Shown piece after piece: positions 1 to 6,676 of a stretch of 7,773 nucleotides of DNA. The position numbers were made by a program, and so were the translations under genes. The stretch lies in NCBI GenBank assembly GCA_947463285.1, contig CANHTV010000156.1, positions 1-7,773 on the forward strand, read 5' to 3'. A model generated the notes under the pieces. It had not been told where the DNA came from. It saw only the letters and a program-made list of their open reading frames with translations, and made no database searches. Positions within the stretch are counted from its first letter, which is position 1; each line of letters opens with the position of its first letter. This stretch comes from Verrucomicrobiaceae bacterium (GTDB lineage: Bacteria; Verrucomicrobiota; Verrucomicrobiia; Verrucomicrobiales; Verrucomicrobiaceae).

Positions 1-3000
1 GATTTAACTCGGCCTTTTGCCCGCATCCACGAGATGTCAGCGATCAGGATATGACCGGAGATGGGCGCTTGTGACAAATACCTGCCCAATTCGGTGCGTT
101 TCAATTCGCGGAACTCGATCCCCGGTGCCACCAATGAGGTGCGAATGCATTCCCGAATGCGCGGAGACGGGTGAGCGATCCAGATGGTCTGCGGGCTGCG
201 GATGCGAAGCGAGCGGGAAGAATGGCCGGGTGCGACTTGCAGCGGAATGCGAAACCAGAATTGCGATCCTTTACCCGGCTTGCTGGCAAAGCCGATCATC
301 CCGCTCATGGACTCGACGAGCTTCTTGCAGATGGCTAGACCGAGACCGGTGCCGCCAAAACGCCGGGATTGCGAGCTGTCCACCTGGCTAAAGGGCTTAA
401 ATAGACGTTCATGAGCGACTTTTGAGAGACCGATGCCGGTATCTTCGAGCCTGAATTCGATCTGTCCATTCACCAGGGCGGCCCGGATGGTGACATGTCC
501 CTTTTCAGTGAACTTTACCGCATTTCCGGTCAGGTTCAGGAGTACCTGCCGCAACTTCCCGGCATCACCGAGAATCACCTTGGGCAATGCGGGTGCGATG
601 ATGGTGACAAGCTCCAAGCCCTTGCTGCTGGCGTCCTGGTGCAAGAGGGCAGCCACGCCTTCGACCAGCTCCTCCAAGACAACGGGTTTTTCGACTAGGT
701 CGATCTGGCCCGCCTCGATCTTGGCGAAGTTCAGAATGTCGTCGATGATGCTGACGAGCGCGCCACCGCTATGCAGGACGGCGTCCACCATTTCGGACTG
801 TTTCAGGTCGAGCGCACTGGATTTCAAAAGCCCCGCCATGCCGATGATGCCGTTCATCGGGGTGCGGATCTCATGGCTAATCATGGCGAGAAACTCGCTC
901 TTGGCACGGTTGGCAGCCTCAGCCTTGTCACGAGCGGTGCGCAGTTCCAGCTCAATCTGCCGGCGGCGATCAGCTTCGCGGCGCGCCACGATCATGCTGC
1001 TAACGGCGGCGAGGAAAGGATCCAGCTCGCGGAGTCCCTCCCGGTCGTAGCCGTCCGGACGATTGGCCAGGCCGACGAGTCCGACCATTTCAAGCCCGTC
1101 GTAAATGGGCAGGCCCAGAAAGCAATGGATGGGAGGATGGCCAGGAGGCAGACCACCGCTGCGTGGGTCGCTGGCCGCATCGTTGGCGATGATCACATCG
1201 CCCGTGACCAAGGCGCTGCCAAATAGCGTCTTCAGATTCCGGAACTCCATCCCCCGCTGCTTCGTTTCTTGCAGGAGTCTCCGGCTCTGCTCATTCCAGG
1301 AAATATCCGTCAGTGCATAAGAGCGGAGGAATGGGGCGCCATGTTCGTCTTTAAGAACTTCAGCGACGAATCCGAATCTGCTGTCCGTGTGCTTCACGAT
1401 CACATCAAGCATCTCGGCAAAGACCGGCCCCATGTCCGTGCTGCCGATGAAATGCTCCTGAGCGGAACGGATGCCGTTGAGCAATTCGGCGCGTTGCCGG
1501 GCTGCATCGTCCGTTTTTTTACGGATGTGGATGTCCATCTGCGTGCCGATCATCCGCACTGGGTGACCTTCCTTGGAATAAGCAACGACTCGTCCCACAT
1601 CTTGCACCCATTTCCAAGTGCCGTCTTTGCAGCGCAAGCGGTGTTCGCAAATGTAGTCAGGGGTCTCTCTCTTGAGACACTTGTCCATGCTGTCCATCAC
1701 CAGCGCCAGGTCTGCAGGATGGACACGAGAGACCCAGCTGTCCACATGCTGGGGCCATTCACCTGCCTTATAGCCGAGCATTTGTTGGAGTCTATCCGTG
1801 TAGATGACGTGGCCGCTGATGATGTTCCAGTCCCAGACGCCGAGGCCGTTGTTTTCCAGAGCAAACTGCCAGCGTTCTTCAGTCTGCTGGAGGGTGCGCT
1901 GCGCCTCCACCAGTTCGGTGATGTCGAGTGCCGTGCCCAGCACTTCGCGGGCCATCCCGTCGGCTCCGCGGCTGACTTCAGCACTGCTGCGCAGATGACG
2001 CACCTCGCCATCGGGGCGGATGATGCGGTAAATTGTCGCTTTTGGCTCTCCCGTTTTGACCACGGCATCCAAAAACTGCATCACAGTGTCCACATCTTCA
2101 GGATGAATCGCCTGCTTGCAGAATTCGAGATCGACCTCCACCGAGCCGGGCTCATAGCCATAGATGCGGTATTTTTCGTCCGACCAGCGGATTTTGCCAT
2201 CACTTAGATTCACTGTCCAGTTGCCCAGGTGAGAGATGCGCTGGGCCTGCTTGTAATCGTTCTCTGTCAGCACCAGCGCTGTGACATCCTGCATGGTGCC
2301 GACGATGCGGCATGGCAGGCCTTGAGAATTGGTTTCTGCTGCAGCCAAGGTGTGAACATGGCGGATGCTGCCGTCCGGGCGGGTGACCCGGTAGGATACC
2401 TCCCGGCTCTCTCCCGTGCGTACCACCGACTCCAGCACGGCCATGAAGCTCGGCAGGTCTTCCGCAAGCACGCACTGACGCACATGCTCTATCGTGGGGG
2501 TGAAGCTTTGCGGTTCGAATCCGTAAATGCGGAACTTTTCATCTGACCAGGTAAGTGCGCTGGTCTGCAGATCCATTTCCCAAGTGCCTAGATGTGCCAG
2601 GCGCTGGCCTTCATTCATCGCACGCTCACTGCGGCGCAAAGCTTCCTCAGCCTCCAGCCGCTTCATCTGCACCCCCAGCTGGCTGCCGATGTGATTCAGC
2701 GTTTCCAGCAGGTTGGGATCAGGCGCGTCCAGATACACGCTGAAAAACTCCAGCACCCCACGGGCGACACCATCCACCAGAATGGGCAAGGCGACGGCTG
2801 CAGCCAGATCACAGACGCTGGCGGCGTAGCTGCGGGGGAAGTTCTTCTCCTTGCGGACATCGGTGATCCAATGGCTAGTTTGAGTCTGCCAGACTCTGCC
2901 CGGTAGTCCATTGCCCGGCTTAAACTCCAAATTGATGGAGGCTTCAATGAACGGCTGCACAGCCACCTCATCAGCGCATCGCATGCTGGAGAAGCGTAGC

Positions 3001-4013
3001 ACTTCATCCCGTGCATCCACCGACCACCAGGCCCCGAAAGTCGCCTGCAAGGCGTCAGCCAGACTCTCGAGCACGGCCGGAATCAGCGCGGCAGTATCGT
3101 GACCGGAGGCGATGGCCTTCGCCGAAGCATTTTCAAGACGGCGGCGCAATTCATCGCGCTTCAACCCGGACACATCGGTCTCGACAGCCATAAAATGCGT
3201 CAGATTTCCCTCTTTATCCTCGATGGGCTGCACTTCAATGCTTACCCAGAAGGGAGTGCCATCCTTTCTATAGTTGAGGATCTCTGAACGGAAACCACTG
3301 CATTGACGCAATTTCTTGCCCATCTCCTGCGCGACCTTTTGGTCCGTCTGCGGTCCTTGAAGAAAGCTTCCCGGCTTGAGCCCGCGGACCTCCTCCAATT
3401 TCCAGCCTGTCATGCGTTCGAAGGCATGGTTCACCCATTCGATGTAGCCATCCCGACTCGCCAGGATCACCGCATTGTCTGTGCGTTCCGCCACCATCGC
3501 CAGCTTCTGGGTCTCCGCCTCCTTCGCGAGGATCTCAGCCTGCTTGGACTTGAGCTGTCGATTTAACACCTGCAGCTCCTCATTGGCGATCCGATGCACC
3601 TGCACCACGTGCAGCAGATCCTGCGCAGAATCATGCGGGGCGAAGTCACTGAGCGTCAGCCCGAGTCGGTCCAGCTCATCCGAACTGTTAAGCCAGGGAG
3701 CCCCGAGAAAAACATCAAGGGCGGAGGCTTCGATCCGCATGAACTGCCCGCGCATCATCATGCCCGAGGTGTGATGCCTGAGCAGCACGAGCAGGCCGCG
3801 GTATTCGCGCAGCCATGTCGCCGTCAGCTCACCTTTGGGTCTGTCCGGCCTAAAAAGGATTCCAAGCTCTGCGCCAGGAACCACATCTGGAGCCACTCGT
3901 GCGAGCGACGGACCGACGTGGACGATGCGCAGGTCATCATCCCAAGCAAAGAGGAAGGGGAAGGCATCCTCAACACTGCTCCAGGGCATCTGCGGCAGGT
4001 CAAGAACACTCAT
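1..4013 (-). CDS. HNOBA-PAS/GAF multisensor hybrid histidine kinase (3' end outside window)
   Basis: Likely the cytoplasmic kinase partner of the H-NOX protein encoded just upstream. The minus-strand frame from ATG 4013 stays open to base 1 (1337 full codons, no stop), so the C-terminus is missing. Domains by residue: HNOBA about 1-165 (RGQ at 88-90, FLGAPW at 102-107, HD at 127-128) ending in a predicted coiled linker; PAS1 170-282; GAF1 301-452; PAS2 466-580; PAS3 585-700; PAS4 705-832; GAF2 846-1007; HisKA with phospho-acceptor His1047 in ISHEIRTPMNG; HATPase with N-box Asn1164, DTGIG at 1191-1195 and GGTGLGL at 1220-1226; then a receiver-like fold from about 1274 with Asp1326 but no acidic pair after its first strand (WIAHPSP). 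No membrane segment or signal peptide was noticed. The start overlaps the hnoX stop as ATGA, implying translational coupling. The HNOBA call rests on remembered family motifs; the kinase call is certain. Confidence 0.95.
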   Translation of the reverse strand, partial: MSVLDLPQMPWSSVEDAFPFLFAWDDDLRIVHVGPSLARVAPDVVPGAELGILFRPDRPKGELTATWLREYRGLLVLLRHHTSGMMMRGQFMRIEASALDVFLGAPWLNSSDELDRLGLTLSDFAPHDSAQDLLHVVQVHRIANEELQVLNRQLKSKQAEILAKEAETQKLAMVAERTDNAVILASRDGYIEWVNHAFERMTGWKLEEVRGLKPGSFLQGPQTDQKVAQEMGKKLRQCSGFRSEILNYRKDGTPFWVSIEVQPIEDKEGNLTHFMAVETDVSGLKRDELRRRLENASAKAIASGHDTAALIPAVLESLADALQATFGAWWSVDARDEVLRFSSMRCADEVAVQPFIEASINLEFKPGNGLPGRVWQTQTSHWITDVRKEKNFPRSYAASVCDLAAAVALPILVDGVARGVLEFFSVYLDAPDPNLLETLNHIGSQLGVQMKRLEAEEALRRSERAMNEGQRLAHLGTWEMDLQTSALTWSDEKFRIYGFEPQSFTPTIEHVRQCVLAEDLPSFMAVLESVVRTGESREVSYRVTRPDGSIRHVHTLAAAETNSQGLPCRIVGTMQDVTALVLTENDYKQAQRISHLGNWTVNLSDGKIRWSDEKYRIYGYEPGSVEVDLEFCKQAIHPEDVDTVMQFLDAVVKTGEPKATIYRIIRPDGEVRHLRSSAEVSRGADGMAREVLGTALDITELVEAQRTLQQTEERWQFALENNGLGVWDWNIISGHVIYTDRLQQMLGYKAGEWPQHVDSWVSRVHPADLALVMDSMDKCLKRETPDYICEHRLRCKDGTWKWVQDVGRVVAYSKEGHPVRMIGTQMDIHIRKKTDDAARQRAELLNGIRSAQEHFIGSTDMGPVFAEMLDVIVKHTDSRFGFVAEVLKDEHGAPFLRSYALTDISWNEQSRRLLQETKQRGMEFRNLKTLFGSALVTGDVIIANDAASDPRSGGLPPGHPPIHCFLGLPIYDGLEMVGLVGLANRPDGYDREGLRELDPFLAAVSSMIVARREADRRRQIELELRTARDKAEAANRAKSEFLAMISHEIRTPMNGIIGMAGLLKSSALDLKQSEMVDAVLHSGGALVSIIDDILNFAKIEAGQIDLVEKPVVLEELVEGVAALLHQDASSKGLELVTIIAPALPKVILGDAGKLRQVLLNLTGNAVKFTEKGHVTIRAALVNGQIEFRLEDTGIGLSKVAHERLFKPFSQVDSSQSRRFGGTGLGLAICKKLVESMSGMIGFASKPGKGSQFWFRIPLQVAPGHSSRSLRIRSPQTIWIAHPSPRIRECIRTSLVAPGIEFRELKRTELGRYLSQAPISGHILIADISWMRAKGRVK
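1914..2618 (-). repeat. Tandem duplicated PAS domains (PAS2 and PAS3) inside the kinase gene
   Basis: Two consecutive PAS_3-type domains look like internal duplicates. Residues 470-488 and 591-609 share an R-[LI]-[AS]-HLG-x-W core, followed by WSDEK[FY]RIYG[FY]EP and later by RPDG. The HLG-x-W tryptophans are at 478 and 599, a period of 121 residues (363 bases). Similarity is clear in protein but diverged in DNA, so the duplication is old. PAS4 is more distant. Confidence 0.65.
4010..4013 (-). promoter_or_regulatory. ATGA start-stop overlap coupling hnoX to the kinase
   Basis: The kinase ATG (4013-4011) and the hnoX TGA (4012-4010) share bases on the minus strand. No strong Shine-Dalgarno sequence precedes the kinase start, so reinitiation by ribosomes finishing hnoX is the likely mode of translation. 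This would hold the sensor and its kinase partner in a linked ratio. Confidence 0.85.
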
Positions 4014-4570
4014 GACGTCGGAAGATCATTCCAAGAAACAAGGAAGACATCATGATCAACACCGTCTCCGGCTTTCTGCTCATGAACAATCTGCACGGCC
4101 ACCGAGAACATCTCTCCCAAGCCTTCAATCAAGCCGATCACAAAGGCCGAAAGGCCGCGACGGTGACTCAAGTAGTGCAGGCGAACCTGCCTGGGAGCCA
4201 CCTCTGTGCAGCGAAACTCAGGCGGCTGCAGGGCGGAGAAAACCATCGAGACACGCGTGTGAAAATTGGGCAGGTTCTGCAGAAACTCACCCAGATCCCG
4301 CCCGCCGGCGGCTAGTAGCTGACCATAGCCGTGCTTGGCGGTTTTGAGCACCCACCAGCGGCCAAACTGGTTGAGGATCGACTCCGCCGGCAGATCAAGT
4401 ACCTCTGAGGCTGCCACCACGAGTTTGTAAGTGACCTCGTCGGGGTAGGATTCCGTGGAGATGAAGACTTCATCCTGCAACCCAGCCTTGGACCTAATCT
4501 TGTGCCAAACGTCCTCCCCGTGATTGGTGACGAGTAGATCCTGAACTGCTTTATTGACCATTCCGTACAT
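4010..4570 (-). CDS. hnoX: H-NOX haem-based nitric oxide sensor protein
   Basis: A 186-residue stand-alone haem-NO/oxygen-binding domain, the usual length for the family, predicted cytosolic. It opens with MYGMVNKAVQDLL, very like the N-terminus of the guanylate cyclase beta subunit. The proximal haem ligand is His104 (in NFHTRVSM) and the propionate-binding Y-x-S-x-R motif is Tyr133, Ser135, Arg137. Aligned on the following VIG, the distal-pocket position that is Tyr in oxygen-binding H-NOX proteins and Ile145 in cyclase is Phe143, so I infer a NO-selective rather than O2-binding sensor. Known bacterial H-NOX proteins regulate a partner histidine kinase or cyclic-di-GMP enzyme; here the partner is the HNOBA-headed kinase whose start overlaps this stop. 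Start ATG 4570 is fixed by the family N-terminus; no Shine-Dalgarno sequence is evident before it. The leader contains the competing inverted repeats at 4584-4641. Confidence 0.96.
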   Translation of the reverse strand: MYGMVNKAVQDLLVTNHGEDVWHKIRSKAGLQDEVFISTESYPDEVTYKLVVAASEVLDLPAESILNQFGRWWVLKTAKHGYGQLLAAGGRDLGEFLQNLPNFHTRVSMVFSALQPPEFRCTEVAPRQVRLHYLSHRRGLSAFVIGLIEGLGEMFSVAVQIVHEQKAGDGVDHDVFLVSWNDLPTS

Positions 4571-4583
4571 AAGAGCGCTTGGT

Positions 4584-4641
4584 GTGTTAACCCAAAAAGA
4601 TCACTTCACACCAGGGTTAACACCCCCTTTTTTGGGTTAAC
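4584..4641. repeat. Three GTTAACCC repeats forming two mutually exclusive hairpins
   Basis: The element GTTAACCC lies at 4586-4593 and as its inverse GGGTTAAC at 4614-4621 and 4634-4641. Arm 4584-4593 (GTGTTAACCC) pairs perfectly over 10 bp with 4614-4623. The overlapping arm 4586-4598 (GTTAACCCAAAAA) pairs perfectly over 13 bp with 4629-4641. Both pairings use 4586-4593, so only one can form at a time. A further 7-bp pair, TGGTGTG at 4580-4586 with CACACCA at 4607-4613, overlaps them. The palindromic GTTAAC cores are centred 30 and 20 bp apart, close to whole helical turns, so a cooperative DNA-binding operator is as likely as an RNA leader switch for hnoX. The structure is seen directly; its function is not known. 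Confidence 0.75.
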
Positions 4642-4663
4642 TCATCGATAGGTAATGAAACCT

Positions 4664-4692
4664 AGAATGCATCACTCTCGTCCATTCACCAA
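4664..4692 (-). promoter_or_regulatory. Candidate hnoX promoter
   Basis: On the minus strand TTGGTG (4692-4687) and CATTCT (4669-4664) are 17 bp apart. Transcription from about 4657 would place the three GTTAACCC repeats in the hnoX leader. The -10 match is weak, so this is only a suggestion. Confidence 0.2.
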
Positions 4693-4705
4693 GGTTCGAG
4701 CCTTG
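4690..4705. promoter_or_regulatory. 16-bp near-palindrome, possible operator
   Basis: CAAGGTTCGAGCCTTG is self-complementary except for one T/G pair, and is centred on TCGA. It sits in the middle of the divergent region and overlaps the candidate -35 of the hnoX promoter, a position suited to a repressor. No regulator family is assigned. Confidence 0.4.
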
Positions 4706-4752
4706 ATTTTGACGCGGAATAACAATCCAGGCGTTGGTCTTTTGAACTGATG

Positions 4753-4775
4753 TCCAAGATGATGGTTAACTTGGA
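4753..4775. promoter_or_regulatory. TCCAAG-N11-CTTGGA dyad, possible operator
   Basis: Perfect 6-bp inverted arms lie at 4753-4758 and 4770-4775, separated by 11 bp that carry most of a fourth GTTAAC (4765-4770). The spacer recalls the T-N11-A layout of LysR-type sites, but no LysR gene is in the window, so the assignment is weak. Confidence 0.3.
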
Positions 4776-4843
4776 ACACTCACACGTTCACTTCAGGCCG
4801 GGATGGCTGGGTGGGCAAAAAGCCAGTTCTACCCCAATTGCGC

Positions 4844-4861
4844 TTGTGAAATTTTTCACAA
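4844..4861. promoter_or_regulatory. CRP/FNR-superfamily-like operator upstream of nuoG
   Basis: TTGTGAAATTTTTCACAA is a perfect 18-bp palindrome (8-bp arms, 2-bp centre) and contains the exact CRP consensus TGTGA-N6-TCACA at 4845-4860. Its centre lies about 69 bp before the nuoG start codon, a usual place for an activator site. As a terminator it is poor: the stem is AT-rich and lacks a GC core and a proper T-tract. Which CRP-family protein binds it cannot be told from the window. Confidence 0.55.
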
Positions 4862-4868
4862 AATCGGG

Positions 4869-4896
4869 TTGCTGCTATCCATACGGCTCCGATACT
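4869..4896 (+). promoter_or_regulatory. Candidate nuoG promoter
   Basis: TTGCTG at 4869-4874 and GATACT at 4891-4896, with a 16-bp spacer, are a fair sigma-70-like pair just downstream of the CRP-like palindrome. An alternative -10 is TAAATA at 4901-4906, which would put that palindrome near -60 of the transcript start. The choice is uncertain. Confidence 0.3.
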
Positions 4897-4921
4897 CGTT
4901 TAAATACCGTCTCCAAGTCCC

Positions 4922-6658
4922 ATGCCCGCTCCCGAATCTGCCCCTGCTCCCGCCGCCCCAACGCCTCCGGCGGATCTCGTGAATGTTCAGATTGATGGCG
5001 TCTGGCATAAGTTTCCGAAGGGCATGAGGATGATCGAGGCCTGCAAGCAGGTGCAGAAAGAAGTGCCGCACTACTGCTATCACCCCAAGCTTTCCTCCCC
5101 CGGCAACTGCCGCATGTGCCTGGTAGAGATGGGGATGCCTCCACGTCCAGCCCCCGGCACGGAGCCTGAAAAGGACGAGCACGGCATGCCCAAAATCGGC
5201 TGGATGCCACGTCCGGTCATCGCTTGTGCCAATACGATCTCTGAAGGCATGGGCATCCGCACGGAAAGCACGCTGACTCAGGAAGTACGCAAAGGCGTGA
5301 TGGAATTCCTGCTGATCAATCATCCGCTCGACTGCCCGATCTGCGATCAGGCTGGCGAGTGTCGGCTCCAGGAGTTCAGCGTCGAGCATGGCAAGGGCGA
5401 GAGCCGCTTCCGCGAAGAGAAGGTCAAGAAGCCAAAGAATGTTGATATTGGTCCGCGCGTCCGTCTTGATGATGAGCGCTGCATCATGTGCAGCCGCTGC
5501 ATTCGCTTTAGTGCTGAGATTGCAGACGATCCCGTGCTTGGCTTCACCGAACGCGGCAGCCACACCACGCTGGCGGTGCATCCGGGCAAGCGTCTGGAAA
5601 ACAACTACTCCCTTAACACGGTCGATATTTGTCCCGTCGGTGCCCTGACCTCGAACGACTTCCGCTTCCAGCAGCGCGTCTGGTTCTTGAGCGAAACCAA
5701 CAGTGTCTGCACGGGCTGCGGACGCGGTTGTAACATGGAAATCGGTGCGCGTGGTGACACGATCTACCGCCAGACACCGCGTGACAACAACGCCGTCAAT
5801 TCCTCCTGGATGTGTGACCAGGGCCGTCTCGACTTCCACTTCGTCAACAGTGAGCTGCGTCTCACGGACCCGATGCTCAGAGTTGGCAGCAAACACGAAG
5901 TTACCAGCTGGAAAAAAGCCATCCAATCCATCGCCGCCGCCGCCGCAGGCTTGAAGGGAGACGAGATCGCCATCATTGCCAGTGCACGCATGACGAATGA
6001 GGAGCTTTTCTTCGTGAAGCAGCTCGCCAAGACCCTCGGCACTGAAAACGTCGATGTCATCCCACGCAACGGTGGCGCTGACAACTACCTGCGCACAGAC
6101 GACCTGAATCCGAACACCAACGGTGCCAAGCAGATCCTGGGCAGCGAGCCGGGCTCCAAACTCGCGGGCATCACTGAACAGATGAGCCGTGGCCGTCTTC
6201 GTGTCGTGCTCGCCCTCGGTGAGAACCTGCTGAAGTGTGGCTTTGAGCGTCGTGATCTGGAAAAAATCGGACACCTCACCACGCTGCATCTGCTGGCAAA
6301 CGCGAGCGCTGAGATCAGCCACGTTGTACTTCCTGGCACTTCTTATGCCGAAAAACGCGGCAGCATGATCAATGTCACCGGTCGTCTGCAACGCCTGAAC
6401 AAGGCCGTCAACGCCCCAGGCAATGCCCGTGACACCTGGGAAATCCTACGTGACCTCATCGTGGCCTGCGGCGGTTCCAACGGACTTTACAGCATCGAAG
6501 ATGTCTTCAGCCGTCTGGCGGCAGAGGTGACTGCTTTCAACGGCCTCAGCTTTGCCAAGATCGATGATCTGGGTGTGTCCGTTCTTGAGACCAACGAAAC
6601 TGTCCCGCTCCTGGAGCGTGAAAAGGAGCGCAAGGCCAAGGGCATCATCGTCGGCTAA
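4922..6658 (+). CDS. nuoG: NADH-quinone oxidoreductase subunit G (complex I, short form)
   Basis: The electron-carrying subunit of the complex I peripheral arm, which takes electrons from NADH via NuoEF and passes them along Fe-S clusters toward quinone. Ligands seen in the 578 residues: [2Fe-2S] N1b Cys52, 63, 66, 102; N5 His134, Cys138, 141, 147; N4 Cys187, 190, 193, 237; and the extra N7 set Cys263, 266, 270, 298. A degenerate molybdopterin-oxidoreductase fold follows (about 315-515). The third-to-fourth cysteine spacing in N1b is 35 residues instead of the usual 13 or so, because of a Pro/Glu-rich insertion (about 72-97). The C-terminus is much shorter than E. coli NuoG (about 900 residues). 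The start is the first ATG after an in-frame stop at 4901; no Shine-Dalgarno is visible, and a Pro/Ala-rich tail of about 19 residues precedes the ferredoxin domain. No nuoF or nuoH is adjacent. Confidence 0.96.
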   Translation: MPAPESAPAPAAPTPPADLVNVQIDGVWHKFPKGMRMIEACKQVQKEVPHYCYHPKLSSPGNCRMCLVEMGMPPRPAPGTEPEKDEHGMPKIGWMPRPVIACANTISEGMGIRTESTLTQEVRKGVMEFLLINHPLDCPICDQAGECRLQEFSVEHGKGESRFREEKVKKPKNVDIGPRVRLDDERCIMCSRCIRFSAEIADDPVLGFTERGSHTTLAVHPGKRLENNYSLNTVDICPVGALTSNDFRFQQRVWFLSETNSVCTGCGRGCNMEIGARGDTIYRQTPRDNNAVNSSWMCDQGRLDFHFVNSELRLTDPMLRVGSKHEVTSWKKAIQSIAAAAAGLKGDEIAIIASARMTNEELFFVKQLAKTLGTENVDVIPRNGGADNYLRTDDLNPNTNGAKQILGSEPGSKLAGITEQMSRGRLRVVLALGENLLKCGFERRDLEKIGHLTTLHLLANASAEISHVVLPGTSYAEKRGSMINVTGRLQRLNKAVNAPGNARDTWEILRDLIVACGGSNGLYSIEDVFSRLAAEVTAFNGLSFAKIDDLGVSVLETNETVPLLEREKERKAKGIIVG

Positions 6659-6676
6659 GTCAGAGCCCAACCCCGC

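Larger units (their letters stand above)
4571..4921. other. Divergent intergenic region between hnoX and nuoG
   Basis: This 351-bp gap separates two outward-facing coding blocks and is more AT-rich than they are. I see no convincing gene, tRNA or other known RNA. It contains, from left to right, a cluster of GTTAACCC/GGGTTAAC repeats, a 16-bp near-palindrome, a dyad with an 11-bp spacer that encloses a fourth GTTAAC (4765-4770), and a perfect CRP-like palindrome. Both the hnoX and nuoG promoters should lie here. Confidence 0.9.

Noticed and set aside
1269..2207. 312-codon plus-strand open frame (and shorter ones such as 433-1050)
   Set aside because: They are antisense to the continuous PAS, GAF and kinase coding frame of the minus strand and show no domain signature.
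3342..3383. True LOV photoreceptor domain in the kinase
   Set aside because: The adduct-forming cysteine and the N-C-R part of the motif are absent.
4584..4633. Rho-independent terminator on the plus strand (10-bp stem then CCCC and TTTTTT)
   Set aside because: No plus-strand gene ends upstream, the loop would be 20 nt, and the T run is part of the longer inverted repeat. Other roles fit better.
4690..4706. tRNA T-arm-like sequence (GGTTCGAGCC)
   Set aside because: The T-stem pairs poorly when set in the tRNA register, and no acceptor, anticodon arm or CCA end is nearby. It reads better as a near-palindrome.
4750..4995. 81-codon plus-strand open frame in the intergenic region
   Set aside because: It covers the palindromes, runs out of frame into nuoG, has no ribosome binding site and its translation is not protein-like.
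4856..6391. 511-codon open frame on the minus strand opposite nuoG
   Set aside because: It lies almost wholly antisense to the unmistakable nuoG and its translation resembles no family I know. It is a codon-bias shadow in GC-rich DNA.
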